This document shows positions 8,302-16,138 of a DNA stretch of 64,000 nt, piece by piece. The position numbers were made by a program, and so were the translations under genes. Below the pieces are notes generated by a model. It saw only the letters and a program-made list of their open reading frames with translations. It had not been told where the DNA came from and ran no database searches. Numbering within the stretch: the first letter of the stretch is position 1; the number at the start of each line of letters is the position of its first letter. Source of the DNA: Fimenecus sp052273625 (GTDB lineage: Bacteria > Bacillota > Clostridia > Oscillospirales > Acutalibacteraceae); assembly GCA_052273625.1 (NCBI GenBank), contig DAVZHW010000003.1:62001-126000 (forward strand), written 5' to 3'.

Positions 8302-9282
8302 ATGAAAATAATGGAGACGATTGAAATTAAAAACAAAAAAATTACAATACCTTTAATATGGGTGGTTATTTGTATGATATTAAGTTCTTGTTCAATAGAG
8401 AAACATGATAATGCTAAACAGTATGATAATTATTCTATTTTAACTAATTACAATATCTTATATGAGGGGAATCCTATATCGTTTATTAAAACGGAAAATG
8501 ATACTTTAGAATTAACATTACAAATTGTTTTTCAATCTGATATTCCCTTTACTTTGGAATTTGGTTTAATTGATAATTTCACTCAAAGAACAATTAAAGT
8601 TAAAGAAGAAAACACATTTACAGAAGATACTATTTTTAAAGTAAACTTACCTAAAACGGACGAAGAATTAAAAACAAGTAACATCATCATACAAATAGAT
8701 AAAGTTAACGGTAATTTTCACGATTTAATTTTTTTCATAAAAAATGATACAAAAATTCAAAACAAAAGTATACGAGGATATGATTTTTTAAGATTAAATG
8801 TAAACGGTGAAAAAAATGTTTATAATGAAAATGTTTCTAATACAAAAATTCCATTTATTACTGCTCAAGAAAAAAATATATTTTTAGAGTTAAACCCTAA
8901 TATTAAGAAAGTAGGAAAAGAAATAGATTGCGAACTGCAAATAAACATCAATAAAATGTATGAAGGCGAACAATTTATCGGAGAATATAATAATAACTTG
9001 GATAAAAAATTAGACTTTGCAGTAATGATTTTTGAAAACCGTAAATTATTGCAAATAAATAACCTTGATCAATTTGTGTGGAGTGAAAGTACGATAGGGA
9101 AAAACGGGAAGATAACTTTTACTGCAATATCGAACACGACTGATAAAGATGATATTGTGTTAATATTATTACCATACCCATTTATAAATTATCAAGAAGC
9201 AGAACGTTATCAACTAATAGCATATAATAATATTTGTTATTATCATTATAAATTCAACGAATCGGTTGAGTTAATCCAATAA
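8302..9282 (+). CDS. Putative lipoprotein of unknown function
   Basis: A 326-residue protein with a lysine-bearing N-terminus, a hydrophobic segment (about residues 15-27) and an LSSC lipobox, so it is probably exported and lipid-anchored. The rest is rich in N, K, I and E and looks like beta-sandwich material; no family is recognised. G+C is well below one third, far lower than neighbouring genes, with AAA/AAT/TTA codons dominating, which suggests horizontal acquisition. Start choice is uncertain: ATG at 8302 and 8311 both keep the signal peptide and neither has a good ribosome binding site. It is followed after 14 bases by a secreted protein gene. Confidence 0.7.
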   Translation: MKIMETIEIKNKKITIPLIWVVICMILSSCSIEKHDNAKQYDNYSILTNYNILYEGNPISFIKTENDTLELTLQIVFQSDIPFTLEFGLIDNFTQRTIKVKEENTFTEDTIFKVNLPKTDEELKTSNIIIQIDKVNGNFHDLIFFIKNDTKIQNKSIRGYDFLRLNVNGEKNVYNENVSNTKIPFITAQEKNIFLELNPNIKKVGKEIDCELQININKMYEGEQFIGEYNNNLDKKLDFAVMIFENRKLLQINNLDQFVWSESTIGKNGKITFTAISNTTDKDDIVLILLPYPFINYQEAERYQLIAYNNICYYHYKFNESVELIQ

Positions 9283-9296
9283 GAAAGGAACTAATT

Positions 9297-9830
9297 ATGA
9301 AATTAAAAAAATTACTATGTTCATTTTGCGCTGTTATTATGATTGTATCTTTGTCAGTAACTTCTGTTTTTGCGGTTGGTAAGGATGCTAATCCAGATGA
9401 TTTCGGTACAGAAATTTCGGCGAATATTCAAGGTGATGATGCCTCATTAACAAGAGCAGGCGATTCAGGAGCTTATGCAGTGTCTTGTGGAAATACCGAT
9501 ATTATAGATGATAATCATATGTTTAATAAATCCGTAGAAGTATGGTGCGTATCTAAAACTTGGTTATCATCTTATTTTTCAAATACACCAGACGGAATAC
9601 CTGATTGGACACTAATGGCAATGTGTCAAATGTGGGTTTCTAACGGAAGTCCAAGTTATGTTTCATCTCCTACGGCATCTTCATATAATCAAACCACCAC
9701 TACTGCAACTACAAAAAAAGTTAATGCAAAAGATGGTGGTAACGCTTCTGCAACAGGATATCATACTGTTAAAGATTATAATGGGAAAATAATATGGAAT
9801 ACAGAAACTAAAGCAACTGAACGTTTCTAA
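9297..9830 (+). CDS. Small secreted protein of unknown function
   Basis: A 177-residue protein with a clear ribosome binding site (AAGAAAGGA) and a classical signal peptide (KLKKLL, a hydrophobic core, cleavage probably after VFA near residue 27). The mature part has two cysteines (in VSCGN and EVWCV), a third in MAMCQM, several tryptophans and a Ser/Thr-rich stretch before a GYHTVKDYNGK ending. No family is recognised. It shares the low G+C of the lipoprotein upstream and is probably co-transcribed with it. A secreted effector or bacteriocin-like role with the lipoprotein as partner is only a hypothesis. Confidence 0.7.
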   Translation: MKLKKLLCSFCAVIMIVSLSVTSVFAVGKDANPDDFGTEISANIQGDDASLTRAGDSGAYAVSCGNTDIIDDNHMFNKSVEVWCVSKTWLSSYFSNTPDGIPDWTLMAMCQMWVSNGSPSYVSSPTASSYNQTTTTATTKKVNAKDGGNASATGYHTVKDYNGKIIWNTETKATERF

Positions 9831-9912
9831 ATATAAATTTTATCTTCTAATAAAATACTGATTCATTGAAAGAAGATGTAATTATCGACCTCTTCTCAGA
9901 CTGTAGAAAAAT

Positions 9913-9944
9913 CCTGCTCTGGTTTTCGCCGAAACAGGTTTTTT
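9913..9944 (+). terminator. Terminator of the AT-rich islet
   Basis: CCTG/CAGG outer arms and TGGT/GCCG inner arms (with G-U wobble) around a TTTC loop are followed by six T residues. It is close to the reverse complement of the hairpin at 8020-8053. Confidence 0.7.
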
Positions 9945-9953
9945 CTATAAACG

Positions 9954-9978
9954 AACCGCTTGTTTCGGCAGGCGGTTT
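9954..9978. repeat. 25-bp perfect repeat, right copy (hairpin)
   Basis: Identical over 25 bases and in the same orientation as 7981-8005, lying just beyond the terminator of the two-gene AT-rich islet. Confidence 0.8.
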
Positions 9979-10002
9979 TGTTATATCCAAACACAATTTT
10001 GA

Positions 10003-10031
10003 TTGACTTTGATTAGCTTTGGAATTATAAT
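10003..10031 (+). promoter_or_regulatory. Sigma-A-type promoter with tandem repeats, XRE gene
   Basis: TTGACT, a 17-base spacer and TATAAT precede the regulator gene by 35 bases. The -35 region overlaps head-to-tail 10-base units (TTTGATTGAC, TTTGATTAGC), a plausible operator for self-regulation by the XRE protein. Confidence 0.65.
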
Positions 10032-10065
10032 TAAAGCACAGTAATTTAAGGAAACGGTGATTTGT

Positions 10066-10437
10066 ATGTTGAGTGAACAACTAAAGATAATCAGAAGAGC
10101 CAATAAGTTTACCCAGCAAGGACTTGCGGATGCGATAGGAATTGAACGCTCAACCTATGCTTCCTATGAAACGGGGAGGAATAAGCCCGATGTTATTCTC
10201 CTCAGTAAAATTGCTAAGGTTTTCGGCGTCAGCTCCGACTTTATACTTGAAATTGATACGACTGTTCCGCTTAATGTGGAGGATATTCCCGTACAGTATA
10301 AGAAAAAAAGCGGTAATCAGCTTGTAAGTACGCTTTCAAAAGAGGAAAAGGGCGTTCTTGCAAAGTACAGACTTTTGTCCGATAGCAAGAAAACAGAGCT
10401 TGCTGATTTTCTTAAAAAGAACACTGCTTCGAAATGA
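10066..10437 (+). CDS. XRE-family transcriptional regulator
   Basis: A 123-residue DNA-binding protein. ATG at 10066 is chosen over GTG at 10057 because AAGGAAACGG lies directly upstream. The N-terminal Cro/C1-type helix-turn-helix is plain (residues about 4-60: LKIIRRANKFTQQGLADAIG, then ERSTYASYETGRNKPD). The C-terminal half is charged and ends in a helical region containing KYRLLSDSKKTELADFLK, perhaps for dimerisation. It is a single-gene unit between a good promoter and a strong terminator. Target genes are unknown; direct repeats in its own promoter suggest autoregulation. Confidence 0.85.
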   Translation: MLSEQLKIIRRANKFTQQGLADAIGIERSTYASYETGRNKPDVILLSKIAKVFGVSSDFILEIDTTVPLNVEDIPVQYKKKSGNQLVSTLSKEEKGVLAKYRLLSDSKKTELADFLKKNTASK

Positions 10438-10451
10438 TTTATATGATAATG

Positions 10452-10479
10452 AAAAAATCCTGCCGGGCAGGATTTTTTT
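10452..10479. terminator. Strong terminator after the XRE gene
   Basis: AAAAAATCCTGC pairs with GCAGGATTTTTT around a three-base loop, with A and T tracts on both sides, so it can act in both directions. Confidence 0.9.
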
Positions 10480-10561
10480 GTTTATAAGCAAACACAAAAG
10501 CAGCTTTTACGGCAATTTTTTCGGACGAATGAATATATAATTTTTTCTAATGCATTAGCGG

Positions 10562-10590
10562 TTGAAATTTTCGTCGATTTATAATAATAT
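10562..10590 (+). promoter_or_regulatory. Possible promoter of rlmA
   Basis: TTGAAA and TAATAT are spaced by 17 bases, ending 15 bases before the ATG at 10606. The leader would be short. Confidence 0.4.
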
Positions 10591-10605
10591 ATTATCGGTG
10601 ATTAT

Positions 10606-11400
10606 ATGTTTATATGCCCTGTTTGTAAAAACGAACTCAATAAAACGGGAAAATCTCTTATCTGCTCAAACGGTCATTGCTTCGATATGGCGAAAAGCGG
10701 ATATGTAAATCTTTTACTTAAAAGCACAGGCGGAAACCACGGCGACAACAAGCTTATGGTATCTGCGAGGCGTGATTTCCTCGATAAAGGATATTATGAG
10801 CCGTTGCGTGAGGCGATTGTTAAAATGTGCTGTGAATTTACGGCTTCGGGCAATATAATAGTCGATTGCGGCTGCGGCGAGGGATATTATACCTCGAAAA
10901 TAGCCGAGACCTTATCCGACAGAACGGTTTGCGGATTTGACATTTCAAAGGATGCTCTTGCGGTAGCGGCAAAGAGGAATAAAAGCGTTGAATATGCCGT
11001 TGCAAGCTCGTTTGATATTCCGTTACCCGACAGCTGCGCCGATATGATAACCGAGATTTTTTCTCCGCACAGCGAAAAGGAATTTTTAAGAATATTAAAG
11101 CCTGACGGTCGTATGCTTATGGTAATTCCGCTTGAAAATCATTTGCTCGAATTAAAGCAGGCTGTTTATGACAAGGCTTATAAAAATGAGCCGTCATCCT
11201 TTGAAATAGAAGGCTTCAAGCTCTTGAAGAGCGAGAGGGTTGAATACACAGCAGACATAGCCTGCACGGAGGATATAAAAAATTTGTTCGCAATGACGCC
11301 GTATTATTACAAAACGGGCGAAAAGGAGCAGGCAAGGTTAAATACTTTACAGAGACTTAGCGTAACCTTGAGCTTTGAAGTGCTTTGTTACGGCTTGTAA
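10606..11400 (+). CDS. rlmA: 23S rRNA guanine-N1 methyltransferase (RlmA family)
   Basis: A 264-residue SAM-dependent methyltransferase. It starts with the RlmA zinc site (C4, C7, C20, H24), followed by the family-typical FDMAKSGYVNLLLKS and GDNKLMVSARRDFLD segments, then the SAM-binding motif VDCGCGEGYY. Members methylate N1 of a guanine in a 23S rRNA hairpin (G745 or G748); the Gram-positive branch is linked to tylosin resistance in some hosts. Which guanine is modified here cannot be read from the sequence. It stands alone, with its own probable promoter. Confidence 0.88.
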   Translation: MFICPVCKNELNKTGKSLICSNGHCFDMAKSGYVNLLLKSTGGNHGDNKLMVSARRDFLDKGYYEPLREAIVKMCCEFTASGNIIVDCGCGEGYYTSKIAETLSDRTVCGFDISKDALAVAAKRNKSVEYAVASSFDIPLPDSCADMITEIFSPHSEKEFLRILKPDGRMLMVIPLENHLLELKQAVYDKAYKNEPSSFEIEGFKLLKSERVEYTADIACTEDIKNLFAMTPYYYKTGEKEQARLNTLQRLSVTLSFEVLCYGL

Positions 11401-11412
11401 AGTATAATGTTA

Positions 11413-11441
11413 TTGCAGTTTTTGCAACTTTAATGTATAAT
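11413..11441 (+). promoter_or_regulatory. Sigma-A-type promoter of the zapA operon
   Basis: TTGCAG, 17 bases, then a perfect TATAAT, 44 bases before the zapA ATG. It probably drives zapA, the U32 peptidase gene and dut, which overlap one another. Confidence 0.65.
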
Positions 11442-11485
11442 AAAGAGCAGACGTAATTTAGGAACGGAACAGAGGTGCTTTGATT

Positions 11486-11848
11486 ATGGAAAAGAACAGC
11501 GTTAAAATCAATATAGCGGGAGTGGATTACTCACTCAGAACAGACGAAAGCGTTGAGCTTACAATGGAGCTCGCAAAGGAGATTGACTCCAAAATAAACG
11601 AGATAAGAACGGAAAATCCTTTCATTTCAACAAGTCAGATTGCAGTGCTTATAGCACTTGAATACGGCTGTAACTGCAAAAAGGCTGAAAAGAAAACGGA
11701 GGAGCTTCGTGCGGATATGAAAAACTATCTTGAGGACACCGCAAAGGCGCAGTCCGAAAGAGATTTCTACAAAAGAGAAATTGACAGAATGAAAGCAGAT
11801 GCGAAAGCAAAATCAAATCAGATAAATCTGTTTTCCGAAGAGCAATGA
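11486..11848 (+). CDS. zapA: Cell division protein ZapA
   Basis: A 120-residue protein. ATG at 11486 is preferred to TTG at 11480, with AGAGGTG placed about 8 bases upstream. The N-terminal half has the ZapA signature (VKINIAGVDYSLRTDE, then helix ELAKEIDSKINEI) and the C-terminal half is a coiled coil (about residues 55-105). ZapA tetramers bind FtsZ and promote bundling at the division ring. The TGA overlaps the next ATG by four bases, so zapA and the U32 peptidase gene are translationally coupled, an arrangement common in Clostridia. Confidence 0.9.
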   Translation: MEKNSVKINIAGVDYSLRTDESVELTMELAKEIDSKINEIRTENPFISTSQIAVLIALEYGCNCKKAEKKTEELRADMKNYLEDTAKAQSERDFYKREIDRMKADAKAKSNQINLFSEEQ

Positions 11849-13869
11849 TGGCTGAAATTCTTGCACCGGCAGGCAATTTTGACTCTCTTGTTGCGGCGGT
11901 GCGCAGCGGTGCAAACGCCGTGTATTTCGGCACGGGTGCTTTTAATGCAAGAAGAAATGCCGACAATTTCGACGGCGACGGGCTTAAAAGGGCGGTTGAT
12001 TTTTGCCGTCTTCATTCGGTAAAATGCCATATTACGCTCAATACGCTTGTTTCGGACAGCGAATTTTCGGAGCTTGAAAAAACCGTGCGTTTGATATGCG
12101 AAAGCGGAGTAGATGCCGTTATAGTTCAGGATTTGGGCGTTGCGAGGATAGTAAAAGATATTTGCCCCGAGATGGAAATGCATGCCTCAACACAGCTTTC
12201 AACAGGAACGCTTGAGGGAATTAGGGCGCTTGCCGATTTGGGCTTTTCAAGGGCGGTTTTGCCCAGAGAGCTTTCAAAATCTGAAATTAAATATATAGCC
12301 GAAAATTCTCCCATAGAGCTTGAAGTGTTCGTCCACGGTGCGCTTTGTATGAGCGTGTCGGGTCAATGCCTTTTGTCTGCCATGCTCGGCTCACGAAGCG
12401 GAAACAGAGGACTGTGCGCACAGCCTTGCAGATTGCCGTTCCAAATTGACGGCGGTACTGGTACGGATTTGAGCTTAAAGGATTTGTCGCTTGTCGAATA
12501 TCTTTCGGAGCTTTCCGATATGGGCATAGCCTCCTTCAAAATCGAGGGAAGAATGAAACGTCCCGAATATGTTGCGGCGGCGGTTACAGCTTGCAGGGAA
12601 AGCCTTGACGGAGCATACACACAGCAAAGGCAGAATGAATTGCAGTCGCTGTTTTCACGCTCGGGGTTTACGGACGGCTATTATATATCCTCCCTCGGAC
12701 GGAATATGTTCGGCAAAAGGGAAAAGGAAAACGTAACCTCTGCGACAACTCAATTACTTAAAAAATACGAAAAAACATACGGAAAAGAAATGCCTGTACA
12801 TAAGGTGGATTTTGTGTTCACGGCTTATGAAAACGAAGCGCCTACGCTCTCCGCAAAAACAGGTAAAATCAATGTTTTCAAGCAGGCGGAGGTAATTTGC
12901 GAAAAGGCGATAAACAGACCTTTGACAGAGGAAACAGTCAAAACACAGCTTGAAAAGTGCGGAGGAACTGTTTTCTGTTCAGGTGAAATACATACAGAAA
13001 TTTCCGATGGCATAAGCATACCCGTTTCGGCAATAAACGCTTTAAGGCGTGAGGTGTTGGCGAAGCTGTCGAAAAAATTGACCGAAGCCCCCGAAAGAGA
13101 ATTAAAAGAGTTTGATTTTCACTTGCAGGACAGGGCGAGGGGGAGCAAAAAGCTCTATCTCTGCTTTAATAATATCGAAAGCATACCCGAAAACGCTTCC
13201 TGCGACAGAATGTTCCTGCCGCTTGATACCGATAAAAGCGTTTTGGAAAAATATTCGGCAGGTGTAAGTATTCCGAGAGGAATTTTCGGAAATTACAATA
13301 AGATAGTTGAAAAGTTAAAACAAAGCGGTGCGAAATATGCCCTTTGCAACACCCTTGACGCCGTTTGTGCGGCAAAAGAGGCGGGAGTTGAGATAATCGG
13401 CGGTCCGTTTTTGAACATATTTAACTCTCAATCATTAAAGGTTTTGGAAAATCTCGGAATTAAAGAAGCGGTTTTGTCATATGAATTGACGGTTGATAAA
13501 ATTTCAAGGCTTAGCGGTAATGTAAACAGAGGTTGTGTTGTTTACGGCAGGACTCCGCTTATGCTTACGAGGAATTGCCCCGTTAAAAACGCAAAGACCT
13601 GTGCCGAGTGTAAAAAGAGCAGCTCCTTGACCGACAGAAAGGGAATTTCATTTCCCGTGATTTGCGAAAACGGCTTTTCACAGCTTCTCAATTCAAGACC
13701 TACATATATGCTCGACAGATTGTCGGAAATTAAGAATACGGATTTTGATATAATGTTTTTCACGATTGAAACAAAAAAACAGGCGGCAGAGATTATATCC
13801 GATTATAAAAATCACTCTGCGCCCGACGGCGAATTTACCCGAGGACTTTTTTACAGAGGAGTAGAATAA
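11845..13869 (+). CDS. U32-family peptidase
   Basis: A 674-residue protein starting MMAEILAPAGNFDSLVAAV, the classical U32 N-terminus. The PROSITE-type U32 signature is at residues about 160-178 (EVFVHGALCMSVSGQCLLS). A cysteine set further on (NRGLCAQPCR, and NCPVKNAKTCAECKK near the C-terminus) could hold a metal cluster, as proposed for the tRNA/rRNA-hydroxylation members TrhP and RlhA. The extended C-terminal half matches long clostridial U32 proteins. True substrate is unknown: older work called these collagenases, while newer data favour RNA hydroxylation. The stop overlaps the dut start (TAATG). Confidence 0.88.
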   Translation: MMAEILAPAGNFDSLVAAVRSGANAVYFGTGAFNARRNADNFDGDGLKRAVDFCRLHSVKCHITLNTLVSDSEFSELEKTVRLICESGVDAVIVQDLGVARIVKDICPEMEMHASTQLSTGTLEGIRALADLGFSRAVLPRELSKSEIKYIAENSPIELEVFVHGALCMSVSGQCLLSAMLGSRSGNRGLCAQPCRLPFQIDGGTGTDLSLKDLSLVEYLSELSDMGIASFKIEGRMKRPEYVAAAVTACRESLDGAYTQQRQNELQSLFSRSGFTDGYYISSLGRNMFGKREKENVTSATTQLLKKYEKTYGKEMPVHKVDFVFTAYENEAPTLSAKTGKINVFKQAEVICEKAINRPLTEETVKTQLEKCGGTVFCSGEIHTEISDGISIPVSAINALRREVLAKLSKKLTEAPERELKEFDFHLQDRARGSKKLYLCFNNIESIPENASCDRMFLPLDTDKSVLEKYSAGVSIPRGIFGNYNKIVEKLKQSGAKYALCNTLDAVCAAKEAGVEIIGGPFLNIFNSQSLKVLENLGIKEAVLSYELTVDKISRLSGNVNRGCVVYGRTPLMLTRNCPVKNAKTCAECKKSSSLTDRKGISFPVICENGFSQLLNSRPTYMLDRLSEIKNTDFDIMFFTIETKKQAAEIISDYKNHSAPDGEFTRGLFYRGVE

Positions 13870-14312
13870 TGAAAGAGCTTAAAATTAAAAAAGTAAGAGA
13901 AAACGCAAAGCTTCCCACAAGGGCAACCGAGGGCTCGGCAGGCTATGATTTATATGCCTGTATCGATAAGCCGTTGACCCTGAGGGCAGGCGAAACCGCA
14001 ATAATTCCTACGGGTATCGCAATAGGACTTGACGATCCGCACTATGCTGCGTTTATCCATTCAAGAAGCGGTATAGCAATAAAGCACGGAATAGGACTTC
14101 TCAATTCCGTAGGTGTTATCGACAGCGATTACAGAGGGGAAATTTGCGTCGGTGTTATCAATCAGATTTCGGAAGCCTATGAAATTCAACCGTTTGAAAG
14201 AGTTGCACAGATGATTATAAAGCCCGTTGAGCTTCCCAAGCTTACAGAGGTGTCGGACTTGGACGAAACCTCAAGAGGCGCAGGCGGCTTTGGCTCGACA
14301 GGCACAAAATAA
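13869..14312 (+). CDS. dut: dUTP diphosphatase
   Basis: A 147-residue trimeric dUTPase. All five motifs are visible: AGYDLYA, HSRSGIAIKHG, the GVIDSDYRGEI loop with catalytic D85, the ERVAQMII segment, and the C-terminal glycine-rich arm RGAGGFGSTG. It hydrolyses dUTP to dUMP and pyrophosphate, keeping uracil out of DNA and feeding thymidylate synthesis. The ATG overlaps the U32 peptidase stop by one base, so it is the third gene of the zapA operon. Confidence 0.96.
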   Translation: MKELKIKKVRENAKLPTRATEGSAGYDLYACIDKPLTLRAGETAIIPTGIAIGLDDPHYAAFIHSRSGIAIKHGIGLLNSVGVIDSDYRGEICVGVINQISEAYEIQPFERVAQMIIKPVELPKLTEVSDLDETSRGAGGFGSTGTK

Positions 14313-14363
14313 AAACGCTTCAAATTATGCAATAATCGACCGAAGAACTAACGGAGGATAAAA

Positions 14364-16037
14364 ATGACAGCAGATAATTTATGTATGGGTTGTATGAAGG
14401 AGATAGGAAATGTACAGCAGTGCCCCTTTTGCGGATTTCATAACGATACGGCTGCACCTGCACCGTATTTGCCTTTGAGAACCGTTATAGGCGGAAGATA
14501 CACTGTCGGCAAGGTAATTTCAGCATCGGGCGACGGTATTACATACATTGCTTGGGATAACGAGAGCAGGGAAACCGTAACCGTTCGTGAGTTTTTTCCT
14601 GTACAGAACGTCACAAGAGAAGAGGGACAGACTGAGGTTATCGTAAACGAGGACAGCAAGCTTGTTTTTTACGACAGCGTGCGTGAATTCCTCGCTCTTA
14701 ACAGAAAGCTTGCAATGAGCAGAAACCTTTCTGCGCTTATCCCCGTTATCGATATAATTGAGGAAAACAACACAGCGTATGCGGTAAGCGAATATCTTGA
14801 AACGATTACCTTGAGGGATTTTCTCTTAAAGAGCAGAACGGGCTATCTTGGCTGGGACAAGGTTAAAACCCTTATGATGCCTGTGCTTACAACGGTTGCT
14901 TCGCTTCATTCAATGGACATTTACCACAGAGGCATTTCGCCGAATACGCTTGTTCTCGGAAGAGACGGCAAGCTTCGTCTTACAGGCTTTATGATTTCCT
15001 CCGCACGTTGTCTTAAAACAAGAGTTAAGCCGGAAATGTTCCCCGGCTATGCCGCAATCGAGCAGTATCACGATGTTGACGATACGGGTGCTTGGACGGA
15101 TGTTTACGGTATTGCAGCCGTAATTTACAGAGCGCTTATCGGAAGCACACCGGCAGAGGCTTCCGAGAGAATAACCAACGATAAGCTTATGATTCCGCCG
15201 AGATTTGCCGAGGCGTTGCCTGCATATCTTGTATCGGCTCTCGATCACGCTCTTACAATCGAACCGGGAGACAGAACAGCTACCGTAGACGAGCTTCGTG
15301 AAGAGCTTTCGGGCTCACCGAGCACTATGGCGTCAAACGCTATCCACGAGGTAGGAGAACGTGAGGTTGAAGCTCCCACAACGACAGAGGACGAGGTTGC
15401 CGAAAGAAAACGACTTGAAAAGCTTGCACGTCAGGAGCAGCAGAAGCACGAGCAAATTAAAATGGCGCTTATTGCGTTTGTGATTTGCTTGGGTATCGGC
15501 GTTTTGGCTCTCGGAGGATGGCTGACATACGACCATTTCAAAAACAATCCAAAAGAGCCTACCACAGACGGCGTTGCACAGATGATTGAAGTGCCTAACT
15601 TTGTCGGACAGAGCTATTCGAGAATTTCCAACGACGAGGTTCAGAAAACACGCTTTAAGTTTACGGTTGATTATCAGTATTCCGACAGCGCCGAAGCAGG
15701 CGTTATAATCGGTCAAAACCTTGAAGCGGGAACTCAGATAGAGCAAGGCTCCGAGCTTAAATTGACCGTCAGCAAGGGTATCGAATACGTTACGCTTATC
15801 GACGTTTCGGGTATGGATTACAACAAGGCGTTCAACCTTTTGACCGAGGCAGGCTTCGTATGCAAAAAGGTCGAAAAGAACAACGACGGCTCGCACACCG
15901 CAAACGAGGTTATTACGGTAACGCCCGAGGCAGGTAAGGAATATGAGCGTGGCAAGGAGATATATGTTCAGGTTTGGGGTGCTCCTCCGACAACAGCCAC
16001 GACAACAAGGGAGAATATATTTAACAGGCTTTTCTGA
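14364..16037 (+). CDS. PASTA-domain protein with degenerate Ser/Thr kinase domain
   Basis: A 557-residue membrane protein with four parts. Residues 7-23 form a CxxC...CxxC zinc ribbon; about 35-310 form a PknB-like kinase fold; 367-389 form one transmembrane helix; about 409-474 and 475-542 are two extracellular PASTA repeats. The kinase core lacks the key residues: the usual VAIK lysine is R75 (VTVREFF), HRD is HRG (R189-G190) and DFG is TGF (T207), while N194 is kept. It is therefore probably a pseudokinase that senses peptidoglycan or muropeptides and signals by binding. Gene order gives no phosphatase partner. Residual unusual catalysis cannot be excluded. Confidence 0.85.
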   Translation: MTADNLCMGCMKEIGNVQQCPFCGFHNDTAAPAPYLPLRTVIGGRYTVGKVISASGDGITYIAWDNESRETVTVREFFPVQNVTREEGQTEVIVNEDSKLVFYDSVREFLALNRKLAMSRNLSALIPVIDIIEENNTAYAVSEYLETITLRDFLLKSRTGYLGWDKVKTLMMPVLTTVASLHSMDIYHRGISPNTLVLGRDGKLRLTGFMISSARCLKTRVKPEMFPGYAAIEQYHDVDDTGAWTDVYGIAAVIYRALIGSTPAEASERITNDKLMIPPRFAEALPAYLVSALDHALTIEPGDRTATVDELREELSGSPSTMASNAIHEVGEREVEAPTTTEDEVAERKRLEKLARQEQQKHEQIKMALIAFVICLGIGVLALGGWLTYDHFKNNPKEPTTDGVAQMIEVPNFVGQSYSRISNDEVQKTRFKFTVDYQYSDSAEAGVIIGQNLEAGTQIEQGSELKLTVSKGIEYVTLIDVSGMDYNKAFNLLTEAGFVCKKVEKNNDGSHTANEVITVTPEAGKEYERGKEIYVQVWGAPPTTATTTRENIFNRLF

Positions 16038-16052
16038 TGCAAATATAATTAC

Positions 16053-16086
16053 GAGTCTTATGAGTTTTCATAAGGCTCTTTTTTTT
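16053..16086 (+). terminator. Terminator after the PASTA protein gene
   Basis: GAGTCTTATGA (16053-16063) pairs over 11 bases, with one G-U, to TCATAAGGCTC (16068-16078) around GTTT, followed by eight T residues that run into the spoIIA promoter. Confidence 0.9.
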
Positions 16087-16117
16087 GACAATTTTTTTGA
16101 CGCTTTCGGTGTAATAT
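16083..16117 (+). promoter_or_regulatory. Probable Spo0A-controlled spoIIA promoter
   Basis: On the minus strand 16083-16092 reads ATTGTCAAAA, nine of ten matches to the Spo0A box TTTGTCRAAA. It overlaps TTGACA (16085-16090), which is 21 bases from TAATAT (16112-16117). A long spacer with a Spo0A box over the -35 is known at the Bacillus spoIIG promoter. The start site would fall close to the ribosome binding site, so use of another sigma factor (SigH) is possible. Confidence 0.5.
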
Positions 16118-16138
16118 TTCGTTGAAAGGAATGATTAA

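Noticed and set aside
15333..15896. Minus-strand open frame of 187 codons opposite the PASTA protein gene
   Set aside because: It lies wholly within a well-supported gene on the other strand, has no ribosome binding site and no recognisable domain; it mirrors the codon pattern of the real gene.
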